Source: Aphrocallistes beatrix (Eukaryota > Porifera > Hexactinellida > Sceptrulophora > Aphrocallistidae). Taken from it: 64,000 bases of DNA. Of the stretch, positions 54,601 through 63,600 are shown in pieces. The notes under the pieces were generated by a model. That model was not told where the DNA came from and made no database searches. It saw nothing but the letters and a program-made list of their open reading frames with translations. The number at the start of each line of letters is the position of its first letter. Position 1 is the stretch's first letter. A program made the position numbers and the translations under genes. The stretch covers positions 2,046,001 to 2,110,000 of the forward strand of contig OY725502.1 in assembly GCA_963281255.1 (NCBI GenBank). The letters are read 5' to 3'.

Positions 54601-57600
54601 GAGACAACTAGGTACACAAGGGAGATTATCACAATCACAAGAATCAGGAAGGAAGTCATAGGGTTCGGGAGAAGAAAGCATTATGTGTGCAGAAGAAAAC
54701 AACTGAAAGTTAATATCCTCATCTCTTAAAATTAAATTTGGCAGAATAGATAAAGAGTTCATTCCTTCAGTAAAGTTTACCATCTCCAAAATTCCTAATA
54801 TTTCCGGGGGATTATCGTCAGCATCAATGAGAGATACAATAACTATCCCAAATATAGAATTGTTTGAGGTATCACGTACCTGAATAACAGAAGAAATAGT
54901 GTTGCTAGATTCAAAGTCAAGTGTATCAATCAATATCAAATAGCCTGTCGAATTGATGGTAAACTGAGTGCTTGATGAGAAAAGCAGGGTAAAAAGTAAA
55001 TTTCCCTGGTCTACTAGATCTGCATCGCTTGCTGGAATTCTACCGATCACCGTTTCTATCGGTGTCGATTCTGATATATTGAAATAAAATATGTTGATGC
55101 TATCAGGGAATGAAGGGCTGTTATCATTGACATCATCTACAGTAATTCTAATAATAGCATTATCTGATAAACCAGCAGAATCGGACACAGAAACATTAAG
55201 GAGGTAAAAATCCATAAATTCTCTATCTAGGTTAGCTGCTTTAAGCTCTCCAGATAAAGAGAGTGTAAATGGTTGCACTTTCGTAACTAATGAAAAGATA
55301 AGTAGAGGAAGGGATTCGCGAGACTTATTGGGACATATCCCATCATTGTCTGTCGCAGTTAAATTTAAGAGACTTTTAAGAGGGTCATTCTCAAGAGCAG
55401 AAATCGAGAAAATTGGAGTAGTAAATTTTGGAGCAACATCTTCTATATCAAGTATAGTTACAATAATTGAGGCAAAAGAAGACAAAGATGGAAACCCTCT
55501 GTCGATGGCATAAACAGTTAAATTGTAGATACAGGCAGTCTCGTAATCTATTTGGACTAAATTTTTTAGTACTCCAGATTTAGGGTCAATAAAAAACACC
55601 TTCTTAAAATTTAGTAATTCATAAACTATTTCACTATTAGATGTTGAATCTCTGTCTGTTGCAGATACAATTGCAATATTCTCGTTTATGAAATTCTCAG
55701 ATAAAAAGGCAAGCGTAATAGTGTCAGAAAAGATAGGAGAATTATCATTAGTATCGTTGATAAAAATAGTGAGAGATACCGTAGAATTCAATGAATAGTT
55801 ACCCAAATCAAAAGCTAAAACTTCTATTATATATTTGTTTGTTTCTTCATAGTCTATTTTACCTGACACCGTCACAAGACCTAAAATTGGATCAATAACG
55901 AATGGTACATCGGGTGAAATAATCATATATCTAACAGAGCCGTTAATATCTAGATCTTCATCCTCAGCATGAATTAAAATGACTGTCGCATTTACAGGAG
56001 AATTTTCACTAACAAAGGAACTATAACTTGCTTGGTCAAAACTAGGTGGATTATCATTTACATCTTGAACTATAATCATTATCGTAACAAATCCTCGAAG
56101 GGTTTGTGTTCCATTAAATCCTCCGAAATCTTCTGCAGTACCAACTAAATTATGCACGGCCTCTGTTTCACGATCTAAACCATCTGATCTTGTAAAAATC
56201 TCTCCCGTTTCATTCCTGATAGTAAACAAGTCTGAACCGAAAATCTGATAGAAAAACATGGAATTAGGACTAGAATCTCTGTCAGTAGCATTTAATTTTA
56301 ACACCAGCGCGTTAGGTATATTTTCAGGAAATTCAATTGTCATGATAGAAGGTCTAAAAATAGGACTATTATCATTAATATCTAATATAATAACAGTGAT
56401 AACTATCATGCTGGATAAAGATGGAGAGCCTTGATCAAATATTCTGATAACAAGTTGGTAATTGTCCCTTTCTTCTCGATCGAAAGTAAAATTGGTATAT
56501 ATAATCCCGCTGTTGGAAGTAATAGCAAACAAATCTAGACCATCTCCAGCGATTATTTCAAACCTAATTTCGGCATTCGAACCTGCATCCATATCATTTG
56601 ATGGTAGAGCTCCAATAATGATTGGAGGCGTCTGTTCCTCAAACACATTGAATATTACATTAGTATTATTCAAGATCATCGGAGGAAATTCGTTTAAATC
56701 ATCAACCACAATGGAAATATTCACAAATGAAGACCTTTGAGGTCTTCCTGAATCAAATGCAAATACTTGGAGGGAGTATAAGTCTAAAATTTCTCTGTCA
56801 AAGGATGTATTACTAAAAATAGATCCTGTACCACTGACTATAAAAAAATTGTCTAAAAATAGTTGCTGTGATGTAGAAAGAGCATAAAAAACTTTTCCAT
56901 CTATCCCAAAGTCTAGATCGACAGCCATTACTGAACCAATAAAAAAAGGGGGAGGCATATTCTCTGGAACACGGAATAAATAATCAGGCATCACAAAGTT
57001 GGGAGTTTCATTATTTGTGTAAAATATGTTGATCGTAGTGAAAACAATGGAACTAAAGTTTTCACCGTCAAAAACAGAAAAACCAATTTTTCTAAAATTA
57101 CCTCTAGGTTCTTGAAATCTGTTTGAATACTGTAAACTCTCAAGTAGAGTATTAATATTAGAAAGAGTTGATATCGAGTAGTGAAGAGTATCATTAATAG
57201 ATACTGGAATAGGAATGGTTATATTGGTGGTACTTGTAATGATTTCTTCCATCGGTGATAGTGTGAGGTTGGAGGTAATAGTTAACGTTAATGAGACAAA
57301 ACTTACATCATCGTTATCAACTACGGAGACATTCCGTGATGTTATATAAATAGGCGGGTCTCCTTCTGTGTAACTAGTAATATAATCTCGGCTAGGAGAG
57401 GTAACATCCAGGTCTATAAAAGGTATATCATTCACTGGAATAATGTCAATTATTAGGTTGGCCAAATTAGAAGTGGAAATCCCATCATTCACTAGAAAAG
57501 ATAACGTTCTCAATACAGGTGTGGGTTCTTCAGATGGATTCGTATATGTTAGAGTGAGTAGTGTGGAGATAAAATCGGTGATTGGGGATTGGAGGGATAC

Positions 57601-60600
57601 ATCTGGTTGCAAATATAACCTTCCAGTTGAATCGTTAAAATTGACAGTTAAATTAGAATTTAGTGTTGAAACAACGAGAGATTCAAATGGATCTAAAAGA
57701 GGATGTAAAATAACTTCTGCCCAGGAGAGCGTAAAACTGTCTAAATCTGTAATAGTGAAATCAGTAGTCAGTACAGTTATAGTTGTATCTAGATCTTCTG
57801 TGAAAATGGTACTGAAGCTGGTACCTGGAAGAAGGACATCTAAATCAATAAAAGGAGGATTGTTAAGTTCATTGAATATTATATAGACAGACACTGGATT
57901 ACTAGTATTTTTCCCATCATTAACAGTGAATTCGACTTCTCTCGTACCACTTGTAGATATTCCTTCAGATAGATGCTGATATTTCACCTTGGAAATTAAG
58001 CTAGCGTATGTTTGTAAGAGAGCGACTCCTGATAAAAGAAGAACGCCATCATTACGGTCGAAATCAGACACTATTCCTGATGCAGAAGTAGGAGGAACAA
58101 TCAGAATCTCATTTATTCCATCAAGTCGATTATGAATTTCAATCCGTGCCCAAACAAGTGTTACATTATCATTATCGCGGATAATAAGTTGAGGCGTTAA
58201 TGTTCTGGCAGAATCTCCCTCAGAATATATAAGTTGAGTAATAGCAATCGATATCTGAGGAAGGTCGTTGACAGGAATTAAGTATACTGTAGTGTATCGG
58301 ATTTCAGAAAAGCGCTCGGAATTATCGTTAACAACAAAACTTACATTTCGGAAGGTACCGTTAAACTCATCGCCTAAATTTTGGTAAGTTATGGTTGAAA
58401 GCACAAGAGAAATGTCTGTTATTGGAGCATCACCTTTGATTATTAGAGAGGCATCATTATATGAAGTAAGAATATTCCCTATGATCTCAGATACCCTAAT
58501 TACTTCTTCTGGGTGTGGTTGCAATTGATTCAAAATAGTTACATTTACTATGTAAGTAAATGATACTCTATCTCGATCAATGAGAGAAAAATTATTTGAG
58601 CTGACTACTGGAATAGGGTTTCCTCCTTCACTAAAACTGGTGTGAAAATTTCCATCAAAAGCTCCAAGGTTTAAGACTGGAGTGTAATCATTAAGTGCAA
58701 TTATATGAATGATAATTTGAATGGGAAGGCTATTAGCGATCCCATCAAAAACATTATAAATGAGATGCTGTTGAAGACTCCGAGGTTCATCCTCAGCATT
58801 TATATAAAAGAGTGAGTTTAGCACTTGTTCGTATTCTAATTCTGAAGAAGAACCTGACAATGTCAATACGCCAGTCTCGTAAGAAAAGTAAGGAGTAATG
58901 CTGCTACTTAATTCACTAACACGAAGAGCTTCTCCACAACCTATACTACAATAGATTGTCGAAGAAGATACCTGGTTTCCAAAATAAAAAAAATGAAGTG
59001 AACCATTGAAAAATTGATGAAGTTGGTTAAAGTCTGAAGGAATAGGCACAGTACCGACAAAAATCCGTCCTGCCTCATCTCTTACGTCATCGATTACAAC
59101 TAACTGTTTCAAATTTCCATCAATGTAGAGATGTAAATACCAAACATCAGAAGACTGGGATATGACAACGGCCAGATGATGCCAAGCTCCTTTTAGGTTT
59201 GTACAGCTCTGATTTAGCATTAATTTTCTAATCCCATTAACAGAATTGTAGGAAAACTGGAGGTATCCATTAGAGATGCAAGTTAACTCCAGCAATGTTT
59301 TGGTAAATATAGCTGGGGAATCGGGAGCAACCTTAGAAAATATTGAAGATGAAACATTTTCCACAGAAGATTGGTACAATAACCAAAATGCTATGGTTAT
59401 TCCATCCTCCTCAGTGAGCAGACCAATACCATCTCTATATTCAGCATACTGATTTTGAGAAGAAGTAAGAGAAAGCGTAAATCCAGTGAGGGTTGCTCCT
59501 TCAAACAAAACAAGACTGTTGTCATCACGTGTAATTAAAGCAATGTTTTCTGTGCCACAACCCTGCACTTTCAAAAGTTTGTTCTCAGATAAGCAAGGAT
59601 AAGGGAGCCGATTATTATTTGGAATAAATTGGACACTAAAAGAAGGGTCGAACATTCCCAGAGAAACATTAGCTGAGACTATCTCATTGAAAGGAGGTTG
59701 ATCTCTGTCATCAATATTAAACAATGGGTTGATAGCCAAGCTAAAATGTCCTTCAAAGAAATTAAAAACAGTCTGATTCTCGAGGAAATTTATAGTTGGA
59801 ACTTCATCATTTTCATTAACAACAAATACATGAATCGTAGTTTCACCGATAAAATATGGTGGTTCCACATTTTGAGCAGCAATAGATACATTATGGGATG
59901 TAGCAATCTCAAAATCAATAGGTAACCGAATAGTAACGATCCCATCAAACGTTATCGTGAATAATGAATTATCTCCAATAATAAATAATCGGTAGATATT
60001 GTTAGGAGAAATATCATCATCGGTTACGTGAACAGCCGTTACAAATGTACCAATTGAAGCAGTTTCAGGAATATAAATACTACGAGAATTATTTAATCGT
60101 ACGATAGGTGCATTATCATTTGCATCTAAAATTTCTACTTGAACAAAACTCGACGCACTAAAACTAACACTGCCTTGATCAGCTACAATAACTTCAAAAG
60201 AGTAGAAATCTATTAATTCTCTGTCTAACTTCTGTGAAATTACTATATTTCCCAAATTATTCATTACAAAAGGAAAATTCGAAATATTAGTCCTTATTGA
60301 AAAAGAAAAAAGGGAATTATTTCCAATGTCTGGGTCTAAAGGATTGAATATATATATAAAAGTTCCAATTGGAGTTGATTCGTTTATAGAAAGAGAGATC
60401 ATGTCAATAAGTAGTGGACTGTTATCATTGAGGTCGGTAATTTCAATAATAACTTCGGTAATATTCATTAAGGAGGGAATCCCAGAATCAGTTGCTATTA
60501 TATATACCGAATAGGAATCAAACTTCTCCCTATCTAGTGTTGAATTTGTCAATATTTCCCCAGTTGAGGAGTTGATTACAAACGGGTATGAGGAATCGGC

Positions 60601-63600
60601 TATACTATAGGTAATTAGAGCATTTGTTTCTATATCTAGATCTGAGGCAATCACTTGTCCAACAAATCTCTGTTTGTTTACTGAATCATTCTCAGATATA
60701 AAAATGGGTGTAAAATCCTCTGGAATAGAAAAAACATATGGTGTGTTAACGAAAGTGGGTGCATTATCATTAATATCAGATAATGTAATCGAAATATTAA
60801 CCGATGCGTTTCCAGGTTGTTGTGTAGGGAAGTTTGGGTTATAGGCTGTGACGATAAGTGAGATTGAAGCTAGCTCTTCTCTATCTAATAAAGTACTATT
60901 AGCTACTATCAAAATTCCAGAAACAGTGTCTATATCAAATGCTTTAATTAATGATGGGGGATGTGCATCCGTGATAGCATAAGCAACAGCTGAATTGATG
61001 CCAGTATCCCTGTCAACTGCAGCAACTTGGGTGATATTGGTCTGAAGGGGGGGGTGCTCTTCTATAGAAAGAATGATATGAATATTTGGAAAAACAGGAG
61101 GATTGTCATTCAAATCTAAAACTGAAATGATCACATTCGCAGTATCAGAAAAGCCATCAAACGGTCCATTATCATAAACAATTACATCGAATATGAATGA
61201 AGAATTAATTTCGTAATCAATGTTTTGGGTGTTACTTAGATTTCCGTCGACAGAAACAGAGAAAGGAATTGCTAGTGAGTCGTTGGTTAATGAAAAGAAA
61301 AAATTAGATATTTGAGGAGAGTCTAGGTCTGAAGTGACAAAAGAAAGAAGGACATTAGGAGGCTGATTTTCAAAAAGTCTAACATGAAAAACATTCTGAT
61401 TGAACATTATTGCATTATCGTTTACGTCTCGAACTCTGATGATAATTCGAGCAAATCCCTTAAGAGGAGGGACACCCTGATCTAGCGCAACGACAGTGAA
61501 ATTATAGAAGCTATTTCTTTCAAAATCAACGGATCCAACAAGAAATAAATCTCCTGTAGTAGTATTTATAGCGAAAGTAGAGTTGATTTGCAAATAATAT
61601 GTAAGTTTAGCATTCACACCTGAGTCTAGATCAAATGCTTGAACTTTCCCAAATATTTCGCCTAGTTTTATATTTTCCAATATTGAGAACGTATATATAT
61701 TCTGTGAAAACATGGGAGTGTTATCATTCAGATCAATCACCGTTATAAGAACATCGGCAATTCCAAACATTTGGGGAAATCCCATGTCAAAGGCTGTTAC
61801 CGTGATACTGATAGAATTGGTTCGTTCGTAATCAATTGCAGCATTGGTGTATATGTTTCCATTATTATCAATCGTAAAGGAAGTAATAGAGGGCGCAATA
61901 CTATACATTATTCTAGCATTCAATGCTGCATCAATGTCCTGAGCAGTCACTTGAAGAACTAGTGTACCAATAGTAATTCCCTCTAATAATTCAGCATTGT
62001 ATGTCATGTTCGTAAACAAAGGCGGGTTATCATTCGAGTCGTTTACGAATATCATCACCGATGCAAAACTTATGAAATCTGAATCACTCACCTCAATAGT
62101 AATGGTGTGGAAGCTTAAAATTTCGAAGTTGAGATTCTGTGTCAAACTGATGGAACCAGTTCTATTATTAATAGTGAAAAATAGGGAATCTGGTGATTGT
62201 TGGATAGAATAAAACAAAATTGTCTCATTATTTGGAGAACTTGAACTTTTACATGATTGCAAAAGTTCTGTTTTAAAGGTACCATCTGCATTACACTGAT
62301 CTATTGTGCAACTGTCTTGATCGGTAGCTAGTTGAAGGGGCAATGAAAGTCGAGTTCCTTGGGTAGCATTTTCAGGAATATAGACTTGATAATAAAGCTG
62401 AGTAAATAAAGGAGCAATATCATTATCATTTAGCACATAAATCTTGACACTCGTGACAGCTCTATTACCACCACCATCACTAGCTGTAACGTTAAACATG
62501 TAATTGGAGGTTGCCTCATAATCAATTAATCGAAGTAGATAGATGTTTCCAGTTGTATTTCCAATAGAGAATGGTAAATATGTTGGAGTGATACTGTATA
62601 TGATTACTCCAAAAGTACCACTATCGCTATCACTAGCTTCAATTTTGAGGATAGTATATCCTATAGGAGCATTTTCGCATATATTAGCAGTGTAAGCTGA
62701 AAGAGTGAATATTGGAATGTTATCATTCACATCAGTTATATTAATTCGAAGTGTAGTTGATGAAGTGAGTGGAGGCCTACCGTTATCTATTGCTAATACG
62801 GTTAGTATATATGATTGAGTAACTTCAAAATCCAAATTGATTAAGTTTCTTACAAAAACAATGCCACTAGTTAATGAAATTGAAAAAGTATTTGAAGGAT
62901 CGATTAAAGAAAATGTAAAACTCCCATATATCCCAATATCCTCATCACTTGCAGCAACAATACAATTACTTGTAGATTGACTTTCGGAAAAGAAACACGT
63001 CAAATTTTCTGTTAAAAAGTTAGGTGCCATAATATTTTGAACTATACTAATTAATATTGAAGCATTTTTCGCGACTGATAGAGAACAATTCGGTCCAAAA
63101 GCACCAACAATAACAACATAAGATGTTATTGAAAAAGGTAGAAAATTTTCATCAACTGTAATGAATAAAACTCCCGACACAGGATCAATAGCGAAGAATG
63201 TAGAATTAGGAATTTGGGGCTCAACAAACAAGATTATGTAACGAATCGAATTCGAACCAAATGGATGAAGATCTTGGTCAAAAGCAGATACTTTCAAAAG
63301 ACTAGTCCCAATAGGAGACTGAATTGGAATAGTATAATGATAAACATTAGGAAAGAAAGTTGGGCAGTTATCGTTCTGATCTGTAATATTAATGAAAAGA
63401 GAAGTTGTTGAATTTAATAATCCATCAGAAACTACAAGTTGAATATGATAGAAATCTCTAGTTTCACGATCAATCACTATTGAAGGAGATGTAGAGACTA
63501 CCCCACTTGCAGAATTTATTAAAAAAGGACAATTTAAGATGCATTCAACTATTGCAAACGTTAGGGATATGATTGAATTCTGATCATCATAATCTCTAGC

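Noticed and set aside
52822-63411. Many short plus-strand open frames opposite X1
   Set aside because: Shadows of the giant exon; none shows a domain or independent support.
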